From the NCBI GenBank assembly GCA_902489775.1, contig CABUBH010000016.1, positions 1-43,764 on the forward strand: a stretch of 43,764 nt of DNA, written 5' to 3'. Position numbers and translations under genes: made by a program. How positions within the stretch are numbered: position 1 is the stretch's first letter; each line of letters opens with the position of its first letter. The DNA is from an uncultured Collinsella sp. GTDB taxonomy: Bacteria; Actinomycetota; Coriobacteriia; Coriobacteriales; Coriobacteriaceae. Positions 8,683 through 18,168 of the stretch are shown here, piece by piece. A model generated the notes under the pieces. It saw only the letters and a program-made list of their open reading frames with translations. It was not told the DNA's origin and ran no database searches.

Positions 8683-9111
8683 ATGGTGACACTCGAGACA
8701 TTGAGCTATCTATCGACGGCGCCCGACCAGTTCATCGATATCACAGAAGATGTGCATGCCGCCATCGAGCGTAGTGCGGTGACCGATGGACTGGCAGCGA
8801 TTATTTTGTCGCATACGACTTGCGGCATCGTGGTGAACGAGGGGCTTCCGTGCGTGGAGACCGATCTCATGGAGACGCTCGATCGCATTGCCCCGCCCGA
8901 TGCCCCCTATGCGCATGCTCATTTCTTGCCGAGCTATGGTGCCACGGGCAATAACTCCTGTGGTCATATCAAGAGCATGATTTGCGGCAATAGCTGCTTC
9001 TTCCCCGTTCAAGACGGCCACATTGTATGTGGCGGGGCCCAGAACATCTACCTTGCGGAGTTCGATGGACCTCAGAAGCGAAAAGTGTTCGTTGAGGTGC
9101 TGGGCGAGTAG
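8683..9111 (+). CDS. YjbQ/UPF0047 family protein
   Basis: A 142-residue protein. Family signatures are SHTTCGIVVNEG near the N-terminus, AHFLPSYG, NNSCGHIKSMICG, PVQDGHIVCGG and a C-terminal EFDGPQKRKV. YjbQ proteins have been given a secondary thiamine-phosphate synthase activity in E. coli, but their native role is open and many sit in sugar-catabolic clusters, as here. Starts at 8671 (GTG), 8674 (ATG) and 8683 (ATG) are in frame. I prefer 8683 because it leaves about 11 bases after AAAGG and matches the usual N-terminus. Confidence 0.82.
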   Translation: MVTLETLSYLSTAPDQFIDITEDVHAAIERSAVTDGLAAIILSHTTCGIVVNEGLPCVETDLMETLDRIAPPDAPYAHAHFLPSYGATGNNSCGHIKSMICGNSCFFPVQDGHIVCGGAQNIYLAEFDGPQKRKVFVEVLGE

Positions 9112-9152
9112 CAGTTGATGTCTGTGAGTCGGCGAGCTAAAGGAGATTGACC

Positions 9153-9962
9153 ATGTCGTTTATGGCTTCGATGTTTGGGACCGAGAAACCGGTAATTGGC
9201 ATGCTGCATCTGCAGCCGCTGCCTGGCGATCCTCTGTATTATCCGGGCGGCAGCGTTTCGCGCGTGATCGATGCCGCCAAGCGCGATCTCGAAGCGCTGC
9301 AGTCGGGTGGCGTGGACGGCATTCTGATCACCAATGAGCTATCGATGCCCTACGAGCAGCATGTGTCGGCAGTGACCCTTGCCGCTATGGGGCATGTCAT
9401 CGGAGCTCTTGCCGCAGATTTCTCGACCCCTTGGGGTGCAGAGGCTATTTATGACGGCGATGCCACGATCGAGCTGTGCGCCGCCGTTGAGGCGCAGTTT
9501 ACACGCTGCAATTTCTGCGGTGCCTGGGCTGGCGATCTTGGCCTGATCAATCGTGACTTTGCGCACACCATGCGCCGCCGTGCCGCCCTGCGTCTGGATG
9601 ACCTAAAGATGTTCCATTTCATCACAAGCGAGGGCGAGGTGTACCTTAACGACCGATCGACTCCCGATATTGCCGATTCGCTGGTATTCAACTGCCTACC
9701 CGACGCCCTTGTTATTGGCGGGTCTGCTGCCGGGCGCGGCGCTTCGGGCGAGCTTGCCGACGAGGTGCGCGTCCGTGTTGGCGATGTGCCGGTGGTATGT
9801 GGAACGGGATGTCGCGAGAATACCGTTGCAGACGTGTTTTCGCATTATGATGGCGCGTTTGTCGGTACCTGCCTCAAGCGAGACGGCAAGCTCGACGCCC
9901 CTGTCGAAGCCGAACGGGTCGCGCGGTTCATGGCTGCCGCCCGTGCCGCGAGAGGGGAGTGA
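9153..9962 (+). CDS. BtpA/SgcQ family TIM-barrel protein
   Basis: A 269-residue protein with the BtpA family start KPVIGMLHLQPLPGDP, the GGVDGILITNE strand and a C-terminal VVCGTGCRENTVADV/GTCLKRDG phosphate-binding-like end. BtpA was linked to photosystem I assembly in cyanobacteria. SgcQ-type members in heterotrophs occur in sugar-catabolic operons, and their reaction is not established. ATG 9153 follows AAAGGAGA (9139-9146). The stop overlaps the start region of the next gene, so it is cotranscribed with the FGGY kinase. Confidence 0.83.
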   Translation: MSFMASMFGTEKPVIGMLHLQPLPGDPLYYPGGSVSRVIDAAKRDLEALQSGGVDGILITNELSMPYEQHVSAVTLAAMGHVIGALAADFSTPWGAEAIYDGDATIELCAAVEAQFTRCNFCGAWAGDLGLINRDFAHTMRRRAALRLDDLKMFHFITSEGEVYLNDRSTPDIADSLVFNCLPDALVIGGSAAGRGASGELADEVRVRVGDVPVVCGTGCRENTVADVFSHYDGAFVGTCLKRDGKLDAPVEAERVARFMAAARAARGE

Positions 9963-9967
9963 GCGGC

Positions 9968-11485
9968 ATGCCGTACTATCTTGGCATCGACATTGGAACG
10001 AGTGCGTCCAAGGGCGTGTTAATTGATGCGGAGTGTCGAATTGTGGCGCAGGCATCTTGCCAACATGAAACCGAGAACCCTCAGGATGGTTGGTATCAGC
10101 ACGATACAGAAGCGATTTGGTGGGGTGATTTTTGCCGGCTGTCTCGCGAGCTTATCGAGTGCGCGGGCATCGAGGCGAGCCAGATCCGCTGCGTAGGGTT
10201 GTCGGCTTTGGGCTGTGATTGCGTGCCAGTCGATGAAGATTGCCACGCCTTGGCTCCGGCAATTCTCTACGGGGTCGATGCTCGCTCGAAGCCGCAGATT
10301 GACGAGCTTCTTTCCGAATATGGTCCCGATCGCGCTCGCCAGCTCTTTGGACACGATCCGTGTTCGTCGGATATCGCCCCTAAGGTCCTTTGGTTTAAGG
10401 AGAATATGCCCGAGGTCCATGAGCGGGCGGCGAAGTTTCTTACGGCTTCGTCCTATCTATGCGCCAAGCTTACCGGCAGGTTTACGATCGACCGTTACCT
10501 TGCCGAGGATTTCCTTCCCTTATACGATCGTGAGACGTGGCAGGTTAATGAGCGCGGGTGCGCGCGGTTCTGCCGTCCCGACCAGATGGCCGAAGTCATG
10601 GCGGCGACCGATATCGCCGGCGTAATCACGGATCGGGCGGCGGTTGAAACCGGTCTTGCGAGGGATACGCCGGTGCTTGTCGGAACAGGCGATTCGGGCG
10701 CCGAGGCGATTTCTACTGGAGTGTTCTGCCCCGGGGACATGATGGTGCAACTCGGGAGCACGGCCTACTTTATCTATTTGGCGGACCATATGGTCGATGA
10801 CGCTCGTCTATGGCCAGGGACATTCATCATCCCCGGAACCTACGGCATCTGCGCCGGGACCAATACAGCAGGTGCGTTGACGGCGTGGTTGCGACGCGAG
10901 TTGTACCGCGATGTCATGGATGCCGAACACTCCGGCGGCCCCGATGCCTATGAGGTCATGGCGCACGATGCCGGGCAGGTAGGTCCTGGAGCAGATGGCC
11001 TGCTGTGTCTTCCATACTTTGCGGGCGAGCGCACCCCGCTCAACGATCCCGAGGCGCGTGGCGTGTTCTTCGGTCTGACCGAAAGGCATACCCGGGGCCA
11101 TATGGTCCGCGCGGCTTTGGAAGGGATCGCCTACACTGTTGCGGCTCATGTCGACATCATCGAGCGCGAGCACGGGCTTCCCATCGAGCGCATCATGCTC
11201 GTGGGCGGCGGAACTAAGAATCCGGTATGGATGCAGGCGATTGCCGATGTCTGCGGTCGTGAGGTCTCGGTTGCGAAGGTTACGGTGGGCGCATGTTTTG
11301 GCGATGCTCTTATGGCGGCACTTGCTGGCGGCGCCTATTCATCATGGGGTGAGCTTGCCCGGGTTCTTGGGGTCGCGCAAACGATCGAGCCTGATATGGA
11401 CGCTCATGAGCTGTACGCATCGCGCCGCCGTATCTTTGATGAGCTATATGCGCGAAATTGCGACCTTATGCACGAGCTAGGGTAG
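9968..11485 (+). CDS. FGGY-family carbohydrate kinase (xylulokinase-like)
   Basis: A 505-residue two-domain kinase. The N-terminal phosphate loop is GIDIGTSASKGV (5-16), followed by TGDSGAEAIS, a GAGAD-type linker and a C-terminal adenosine motif MLVGGGTKNPVWMQ. FGGY kinases phosphorylate pentoses, hexoses or polyols. I chose ATG 9968 (ribosome site GAGGGGAG, 9951-9958) over the GTG at 9959, which would overlap the preceding stop. It is the last gene of the cassette. A cluster with both a PfkB and an FGGY kinase suggests either two entry substrates or two phosphorylation steps. Confidence 0.88.
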   Translation: MPYYLGIDIGTSASKGVLIDAECRIVAQASCQHETENPQDGWYQHDTEAIWWGDFCRLSRELIECAGIEASQIRCVGLSALGCDCVPVDEDCHALAPAILYGVDARSKPQIDELLSEYGPDRARQLFGHDPCSSDIAPKVLWFKENMPEVHERAAKFLTASSYLCAKLTGRFTIDRYLAEDFLPLYDRETWQVNERGCARFCRPDQMAEVMAATDIAGVITDRAAVETGLARDTPVLVGTGDSGAEAISTGVFCPGDMMVQLGSTAYFIYLADHMVDDARLWPGTFIIPGTYGICAGTNTAGALTAWLRRELYRDVMDAEHSGGPDAYEVMAHDAGQVGPGADGLLCLPYFAGERTPLNDPEARGVFFGLTERHTRGHMVRAALEGIAYTVAAHVDIIEREHGLPIERIMLVGGGTKNPVWMQAIADVCGREVSVAKVTVGACFGDALMAALAGGAYSSWGELARVLGVAQTIEPDMDAHELYASRRRIFDELYARNCDLMHELG

Positions 11486-11551
11486 CGCCGCCGAATTGCC
11501 CCACGCTCTTATGGGGGCTGCGTTGTGCGATTCGCATGTCCCTTGAGGGTC

Positions 11552-11781
11552 GTGGGCAAAAAATGCCAAATATGAGTACTGTCACAAATTTAGTAGCAGC
11601 AAAATTTGGCTCTTGAGGTCCAAGTTGAGTGTCTGCGGACAACTTAAAGCCGTCTAATATGTCCCTGGGTATGCTAAAACGACCTGATAATGAACAGTTG
11701 TACATTATCGGGTCGTTGTTTTGGCGCAAAATAATGTGACCAGTTTTACAACAGTACTCATATTTGGCATTTTTTGCCCAC
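11552..11781. repeat. Palindromic element with perfect 31-bp inverted ends and a nested hairpin
   Basis: Positions 11552-11582 and 11751-11781 are exact reverse complements (31 of 31). Inside, 11678-11692 and 11703-11717 form a second 15-bp inverted repeat with one mismatch that a G-U pair would tolerate. It has no coding frame and is AT-richer than its surroundings. It sits between convergent genes, ending five bases from the tatD stop. It looks like a non-autonomous mobile element or a bidirectional terminator-like structure. It accounts for most of the 301-base gap 11486-11786, in which I see no gene. Confidence 0.85.
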
Positions 11782-11786
11782 CGAGG

Positions 11787-12569
11787 TCAGCGGAAGTCGA
11801 AAATGGAGTGGGAATTTTCCAGGACGACCGACTTGATGCTCTCCTCGGGGCAGTTTTTAAGCGCAGCAATGACCTCGGATACTCTTATGAGTGAATCGAC
11901 GAGCTGTCGCGCGGATGTTTCCGCGTCTGGTTCGGCCGGCGCGTCGGTTTCGAGTAGCAAGCGATCAAGTGGAATCTGTCGCGCGTATTCGCGCCCACGT
12001 TTGGTCGCAAGCATGCGTTCATTCACGGAAAAGTAGCAGCCCGCAATGCGTGCGCGGACAAACTCATCTGAGGTGCCGCTAAACCAGTGGAAGATAATGG
12101 TGGGGGAGTTGGGGACGTCCTTTAGAAGGTCGTTCGACTCCAAAGTGTCCAAAGTTGCTCCCGCCGCGCGAACGGCGTGAATGGATAGAACGCGTCCAGG
12201 TAGCGGGGACTGCGATAACGTTCGGCATAGCCGTTCAAATGCCTGCGTCTGGTTTCCCTCGGTGCCTGCAAAGCGTGGCGAGAAATCGAGCCCGACCTCG
12301 CCGATAAACCGTTCCCGGATGGCGAGTTCACAAAGCAGGCCGACCTCGGCGGTTCCGCATCGGCCGTCGGCAATCCACCAGGGGTGGAGGCCCACCCCTG
12401 CAATAACGTTGGGACTACTGCTGGCGCGTTCGGATGCTGACGCGAAATCGCGTGGATCGACGCCGCAATCAAAGAGCTCCAGTCCCATCGCTGCGGCTTC
12501 GTGGGCAACGGTGTTCGGGCTGGCCATCAGGTCGAGGTGACAGTGAGCATCAAAGGACTGCAGCTTCAT
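11787..12569 (-). CDS. TatD-family metal-dependent hydrolase
   Basis: A 260-residue TIM-barrel nuclease-type protein. The metal ligands expected for TatD are visible: H9/H11 (DAHCHLD), E91 (GEVGLDF), a histidine in LSIHAVRA, another in IIFHWFSG, and an aspartate in LLETDAP. TatD proteins are 3'-5' DNases, some also acting on D-aminoacyl-tRNA or RNA. The gene lies 14 bases downstream of tcdA on the same strand, so they form an operon. The family is clear; the exact substrate is not. Confidence 0.88.
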   Translation of the reverse strand: MKLQSFDAHCHLDLMASPNTVAHEAAAMGLELFDCGVDPRDFASASERASSSPNVIAGVGLHPWWIADGRCGTAEVGLLCELAIRERFIGEVGLDFSPRFAGTEGNQTQAFERLCRTLSQSPLPGRVLSIHAVRAAGATLDTLESNDLLKDVPNSPTIIFHWFSGTSDEFVRARIAGCYFSVNERMLATKRGREYARQIPLDRLLLETDAPAEPDAETSARQLVDSLIRVSEVIAALKNCPEESIKSVVLENSHSIFDFR

Positions 12570-12583
12570 CGCGGTGTGCCTTG

Positions 12584-13381
12584 CTAGTCCAGGCGCTGGC
12601 CGTCGGCGCGAACGCGCTCGGTACCGCGTCCACTGATCTTGCGAATAACCTCGCCGGCAATCATCTGGCCCATGATGGGCGGCATAAAGCTGGCGGTTCC
12701 GAGCTCGGTGCGCTCGTGGATGTTGGAGGGGTCACGGCGCTGAGTCTTGACCGACTCCTCGCAGCTAAATAGAACGTGCAGGCTCTTGATGCCACGTTTT
12801 TTGCACTCTTTGCGCATGATACGGCTCATGGGGTCGCGCACCGTGTCAAAGATATCGGCGAAGCGCAGGCATTCGGGATGCAGCTTGTTGCCGCCGCCCA
12901 TGGAGCTCACCAGGCGAATGTCGTGGTCCTGAGCATACTTGGCGACGGTGAGCTTGGCCGAGATGGTATCGATGGCGTCGATAACGTAGTCGAGCGTGCC
13001 ACCTGTCTGCTCCAGAACGCTCGCGAAGAATTCGTCGATGTTGTCGCTCAGCAGGTATTCGGTGCGCTTGATGACGGTGGCGGCAGGGTTGATGTCATGG
13101 ATCATGGCCTCCATGACGTCGACTTTACGCTTGCCGATGGTGCTGTGAAACGCGATGGCCTGACGGTTGATATTGCTGGGCGCAATGATGTCTTTATCCA
13201 GAATTACGAAATGGCCGATGCCGCCGCGGGCGAGCGCTTCACAGCAGTTAGAGCCCACGCCGCCGCAGCCGAGCACCAACACCGTGGCGTCGGCGAGCTT
13301 GTCGAGCGCCTCGCGCCCCATGATGATCTCGAGCTTGGTGTCGCGCGTCTCGACGGGAGCGGCGGCTGCGGTTTCGGTCAT
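12584..13381 (-). CDS. tcdA: tRNA threonylcarbamoyladenosine dehydratase (ThiF/E1-like)
   Basis: A 265-residue E1-like adenylating enzyme with the ATP loop LGCGGVGSNC, an acidic residue plus arginine in ILDKDIIAPSNINRQ, and the TcdA-specific central segment SSMGGGNKLHPE with C-terminal ERTELGTASFMPPIMGQ. TcdA (YgdL/CsdL) cyclises t6A to ct6A at tRNA position 37. The ATG at 13381 follows a GGAGGA site (13386-13391). It has a long non-coding upstream stretch and is the first gene of the tcdA-tatD unit. Confidence 0.9.
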   Translation of the reverse strand: MTETAAAAPVETRDTKLEIIMGREALDKLADATVLVLGCGGVGSNCCEALARGGIGHFVILDKDIIAPSNINRQAIAFHSTIGKRKVDVMEAMIHDINPAATVIKRTEYLLSDNIDEFFASVLEQTGGTLDYVIDAIDTISAKLTVAKYAQDHDIRLVSSMGGGNKLHPECLRFADIFDTVRDPMSRIMRKECKKRGIKSLHVLFSCEESVKTQRRDPSNIHERTELGTASFMPPIMGQMIAGEVIRKISGRGTERVRADGQRLD

Positions 13382-13469
13382 AGATATCCTCCGATGGGGA
13401 AGTAATTAACGTAATTGGCTATCGCCATTATAGGTATTATTCTGCCTCCATTTGAGGCCTTGGGGCATG

Positions 13470-13498
13470 TTGAAATGAAGCGGGGATTCGCATAAGAT
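13470..13498 (+). promoter_or_regulatory. Promoter for a candidate antisense RNA
   Basis: TTGAAA (13470-13475), a 17-base spacer and TAAGAT (13493-13498). It points toward the 3' end of the small toxin gene on the opposite strand. Assignment is by consensus and spacing. Confidence 0.6.
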
Positions 13499-13504
13499 TG
13501 AAGC

Positions 13505-13597
13505 AGATGGCACCCGTGGCCGCGGGTTGGCCAACTCCGAAACACGTTTATGGCGTGAGAAGTGGCCGTCTTCGCATTACGCGGGGGCGGCTATTTC
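13505..13597 (+). ncRNA. Candidate antisense antitoxin RNA (type I system)
   Basis: Transcription from the 13470-13498 promoter would start near 13505 and end at the hairpin 13565-13575/13581-13591 (11 pairs including G-T) followed by TATTTC. The RNA overlaps the stop codon and 3' untranslated region of the minus-strand toxin, like RatA- and SR4-type antitoxin RNAs. The ends are estimates; the overlap is seen directly. Confidence 0.55.
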
Positions 13598-13677
13598 ATT
13601 CGACCTCCAATGTGGATGCCGAGCTCCACAGCCGCGATTACAAGCAATAACAACGTCAGGACATCGTCAATACTCAT
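13591..13677 (-). CDS. Small hydrophobic type I toxin (holin-like toxin type)
   Basis: A 28-residue frame beginning MSIDDVLTLLLLVIAAVELG and ending in IGGRMK: a short polar start, one membrane helix and a basic tail, as in the putative holin-like/TxpA-type toxins. It has an excellent ribosome site (AGAAGGAGA, about 13684-13692 on this strand). A TACAAT -10 element lies at 13730-13735, with a weaker TAGAAC at 13753-13758 upstream of it. A structured GC-rich 3' region follows the stop, typical of this toxin family. An antisense promoter faces it. It is too short for ordinary gene calling. Membrane depolarisation is inferred from the family. Confidence 0.72.
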   Translation of the reverse strand: MSIDDVLTLLLLVIAAVELGIHIGGRMK

Positions 13678-13772
13678 AGTCCATCTCCTTCTCTGGTAGA
13701 GGGGAGCTGGCCCATCTGCTTCTAACGGTATTGTAACTAAAAGCGAACGAGTGTTCTATGGCTATTGCTGAA

Positions 13773-13810
13773 TTAGATAGTTAGACAAATATCTAAATAT
13801 CGAGTATAGT
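13773..13810 (+). promoter_or_regulatory. Promoter and operator of the sdpR-sdpI pair
   Basis: TTAGATA (13773-13779) and TATCTAA (13790-13796) form a perfect dyad over the candidate -35 (TAGACA, 13782-13787). TATAGT (13805-13810) is the -10 at 17-base spacing. An ArsR-type protein made by the first gene would block the promoter by binding here. Confidence 0.65.
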
Positions 13811-13844
13811 GTGCGCGTCATGAGGGGTGCTGAGAGGAGGTCTT

Positions 13845-14123
13845 ATGCCGGGAGAGGGTTTTAAGGCACTGGCCGATCCGACGCGGCGGCGTATTTTGGA
13901 GCTGCTGCGCGAGGGCAATTGCACGGCGGGGGAGCTTGCCGAGCATTTTGACATCAGCAAGCCTTCGCTGAGCCACCATTTGGCGACGCTTAAAAATGCC
14001 GGGCTGGTGACCGACGAACGTCATGGCCAAAACATCGTATACAGCTTAAACACCACCGTCATGCAGGATTTGATTGGCTGGTTTATGGGTTTTACAAACA
14101 CGGAAGGTGATAAGGATGAATAA
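13845..14123 (+). CDS. sdpR: ArsR-family autorepressor, SdpR-like
   Basis: A 92-residue winged-helix protein. FKALADPTRRRILELL begins the fold, and the recognition helix region reads HFDISKPSLSHHLATLKNAGLV, close to B. subtilis SdpR. It lacks cysteine metal ligands at the usual positions, as SdpR does. ATG 13845 with GAGAGGAGG (13832-13840) is preferred to GTG 13827. The last bases overlap the next start by 8, a tight two-gene operon. In Bacillus, SdpR represses its own operon and is sequestered by SdpI when the toxin SdpC is present. No SdpC is visible here. Confidence 0.86.
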   Translation: MPGEGFKALADPTRRRILELLREGNCTAGELAEHFDISKPSLSHHLATLKNAGLVTDERHGQNIVYSLNTTVMQDLIGWFMGFTNTEGDKDE

Positions 14124-14820
14124 CGAAAACAAGGGCATTCACCCCACGGGGGTATCGTCGCGCGTGTGGATTGCGCTGGTCGCTCTGTGCGTCGCCAATG
14201 TCGTAGCGCACCTCATGGTGATGCCGAGCTTGCCTGCGCAGATTCCCACGCACTGGGGCGCGAACGGCGCCGTCGACGGTTGGGGTCCTAGCTGGATGGC
14301 CTCCGCGCTCGGCGTGCTGCCTCTGGCGCTTCTCGCAATGTTCTGCGTGGTGCCGCGCATCGACCCCAAAGGTGAGGCATATCGAACCTCGGGCAAGTTC
14401 TACCAGGGCTTCGTAATCGCCTTCACCTTGTTCATGTGCGCCATAAGCTGGCTGGGAGAGCTTACGGTCTGGGGCGTGGTGCCGGCGGTCGGTTCGGTTA
14501 ACGTGCTGATTTCCGGTGTTGTCGGTTTGCTGTTCATCGGCGTAGGCAACTACTTGCCGCGTGTGAAGCAGAACTATACGCTCGGTATCAAGACACCCTG
14601 GGCGCTTGCCGATCCCGAGAACTGGCGCCGTACGCAGCGTTTTGGCGGCGCCTGCTTTATGGTGCTGGGTATTGGCCTGATTGTGATGGGCGTGGCAGGC
14701 AGCGTGCTTTCGAGTGAAGTCGTCGCCGCGGTGATTGCGGCTCTGGCGTTTGGTTCGGTTGGAGCCGTCTACGTCTACTCGTATCTGTTGTGGCGCAAAT
14801 CGCAGCGAGCCGCTCGTTAA
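14116..14820 (+). CDS. sdpI: SdpI-family membrane protein
   Basis: A 234-residue integral membrane protein with about six hydrophobic segments. The family motifs are near IPTHWGANGAVDGW (N-terminal DUF1648-like part) and LPRVKQNYTLGIKTPWALADPENWRRTQR (C-terminal SdpI domain). ATG 14116 follows AAGG and overlaps sdpR. SdpI proteins give immunity to the SdpC toxin in Bacillus and pair with SdpR in signalling. In genomes without sdpC they may resist toxins of competitors. The family is firm; the role is inferred. Confidence 0.86.
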   Translation: MNNENKGIHPTGVSSRVWIALVALCVANVVAHLMVMPSLPAQIPTHWGANGAVDGWGPSWMASALGVLPLALLAMFCVVPRIDPKGEAYRTSGKFYQGFVIAFTLFMCAISWLGELTVWGVVPAVGSVNVLISGVVGLLFIGVGNYLPRVKQNYTLGIKTPWALADPENWRRTQRFGGACFMVLGIGLIVMGVAGSVLSSEVVAAVIAALAFGSVGAVYVYSYLLWRKSQRAAR

Positions 14821-14885
14821 GGTTGCGGAAAACTAGCGTACGCAGTTCATAGTATGTTCCGGGGGACTTTTCCCAGGTAGTATTA

Positions 14886-14915
14886 GGGGGTGTGGGCAAC
14901 CATGCCCCTTTTTCG
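14886..14915 (+). terminator. Probable terminator after sdpI
   Basis: A GGGG...CCCC-based stem with an internal mismatch (14886-14909) followed by TTTTT. It lies 65 bases after the sdpI stop and 90 before the next gene, so it could also act as a leader attenuator for the ABC-F gene. Confidence 0.65.
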
Positions 14916-15004
14916 TTACGTTTCAGAGCTGGTTCCCTCATTTCGTTTCCACTAAGGCGAATCAAGAATAGGGAAACAGCAGGTAGAAAGGATAGAACAG
15001 GCAA

Positions 15005-16660
<1,656 letters not shown>

Positions 16661-16682
16661 TCGAGTTCAGGTGACCTAACGA

Positions 16683-16719
16683 AAAAGGGACGATAACCTT
16701 GAGGGTTATCGTCCCTTTT
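16683..16719. terminator. Bidirectional terminator
   Basis: A 16-bp stem (16683-16698 with 16704-16719) with A-rich and T-rich flanks. It serves ettA on the plus strand and the gene ending at 16721 on the minus strand. Confidence 0.92.
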
Positions 16720-16720
16720 A

Positions 16721-18028
16721 CTATTCGGCGGATTCTTCGACCTTGTCGATGGTCCAGGTGGCGCCGAGACCGCCGGTGGTGTTGCGGCGGATGCGCACGG
16801 TAACCTCGCGGCGCTCGCCGGCCTGCGTGTAGCGCAGGGGGAAGCTTGCGCGGTTTCGCGCGGCCTCGATGGTACCGCGCTCGCGGGCGATCCAGTAGTA
16901 CTCGCCGACAATACCGAGGGTATCGGCGCCGTAGGGGAGATAGGTCGACAGCTGGTGTAGCAATGGGCCGGGGCAGAAGACCTCGGTTGCGAAATCGACG
17001 GGGAAGTCGTCGGGGATGGTTGGTGCTGCGGGCTTGGGGGCTGGGGTCGCAGCGGGGACCGGAGTCGGTGCAGGTGCGGGAGCCTGGTCACAGGCAGGGG
17101 CGGGCACGGGCTCGGTGGTGGGTGCGGGCTCAGTCGTTGCTTCCGGCTTGACTACGGAATCTACGGGTTCCACGGTAGCGGGCGTGTCTGCAACTGCGGT
17201 TTCAACCTCAGATTGCGTTGTGCTCTCGCTCTCGACGCTCGGCTTTGCCTCGACGGGCGTGGATGCCATGGTGGTGATGCCGGCGTTGGCGTTTTCGGGG
17301 TCGTAGACCACCGTAAGCGAGATGGCAGGCTGCAGCGTCTCGGGCTTCGGCGTCGACTCGGTAGCGTCTTGATCGGCGGACTGGTCGGGCTGATCGTCCT
17401 CGGCCTCGTCGCCAAAGACATCGCTGTTTTGGAACGCAGGCGTCTCGGATTGGCTAGCGGCTTCTTCGGTTGTCGACTTGGGAGCCTCGTTGGGCTCCGC
17501 AGCCGCTTCCTGCTCGGATATGACTTCGGGATCGGTCGTGGCGGCGGCTTCGGCTTCGGCTTCTGCTGTTACCTCAATAGCGACTTCGATCTCTGCCTCG
17601 GGCTCGGGCTCCGGCACGGCTTCAACCATGGTTTCTGGCTTGGGACGTTTAACGTGCTTGGGACGCACGGCCTTGAGGTCCTTCTCGCCGCGCTTTTTCT
17701 TTTTGTAGGACTGCTTGGCTCCCTTGGCTGCCTTGGGCTTGTCCTCGCCCTTGGCAAGGGCAGCATCCCAAGCCTCGTTGGCGATGACGGTGGCATACAG
17801 GCGACCGCCCTTAAAGACGGTCAGCTTAATGCAGTCGTCGAGCTCCTCGAGCAGCTCACGCGTGGACTCAAAGCCCAGGTCATAAGCGGTCATGTCGCCG
17901 GCGGCGAGCGCCTCCTCGACCTGTGTCATAAACGTTTGCTTGCCGCACCCAATCGCGTCGCGCAGCAGGCGATACAGATAGATGTGGTTGCCCAGCGAAA
18001 GCGTGGGCCTAACTATTGTCTTGCTCAT
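16721..18028 (-). CDS. Hypothetical protein with N-terminal LOTUS-like and distinct C-terminal domain
   Basis: A 435-residue protein not matched to a named family. Residues about 1-95 are compact; the part DLGFESTRELLEELDDCIKL resembles OST-HTH/LOTUS RNA-binding modules. Then come a lysine/arginine patch (KKKKRGEKDLK) and about 230 residues rich in Pro, Ala, Glu and Thr. The C-terminal domain of about 90 residues (FCPGPLLHQLSTYLPYGADTLG ... VRIRRNTTGGLGATW) may form a second fold. ATG 18028 has AGAGGAG upstream; an upstream in-frame extension is less likely. No signal peptide, so it is probably cytosolic. An RNA-related role is only a guess from the first domain. Confidence 0.6.
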   Translation of the reverse strand: MSKTIVRPTLSLGNHIYLYRLLRDAIGCGKQTFMTQVEEALAAGDMTAYDLGFESTRELLEELDDCIKLTVFKGGRLYATVIANEAWDAALAKGEDKPKAAKGAKQSYKKKKRGEKDLKAVRPKHVKRPKPETMVEAVPEPEPEAEIEVAIEVTAEAEAEAAATTDPEVISEQEAAAEPNEAPKSTTEEAASQSETPAFQNSDVFGDEAEDDQPDQSADQDATESTPKPETLQPAISLTVVYDPENANAGITTMASTPVEAKPSVESESTTQSEVETAVADTPATVEPVDSVVKPEATTEPAPTTEPVPAPACDQAPAPAPTPVPAATPAPKPAAPTIPDDFPVDFATEVFCPGPLLHQLSTYLPYGADTLGIVGEYYWIARERGTIEAARNRASFPLRYTQAGERREVTVRIRRNTTGGLGATWTIDKVEESAE

Positions 18029-18100
18029 GGCAAATCTCCTCTTTACACATGTAAAGCATCTTACCATCGCATAGCGTTCGCCATGGCGGCGCCCAAGGCA

Positions 18101-18134
18101 AACGGGCGCGAACCGCTTTCGATTCGCGCCCGTT
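18101..18134 (-). terminator. Strong hairpin after the membrane-protein gene
   Basis: AACGGGCGCGAA (18101-18112) pairs perfectly with 18123-18134. Read on the minus strand it follows the stop at 18169, though only three T follow. It is probably a terminator or a 3' stabiliser. Confidence 0.6.
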
Positions 18135-18168
18135 GTACAGGTCGGTTATCTATGAGAGGCAAATGTAC

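Noticed and set aside
11486..11786. tRNA or other classical RNA gene in the gap
   Set aside because: No cloverleaf or CCA-end pattern; the palindromic structure accounts for the pairing.
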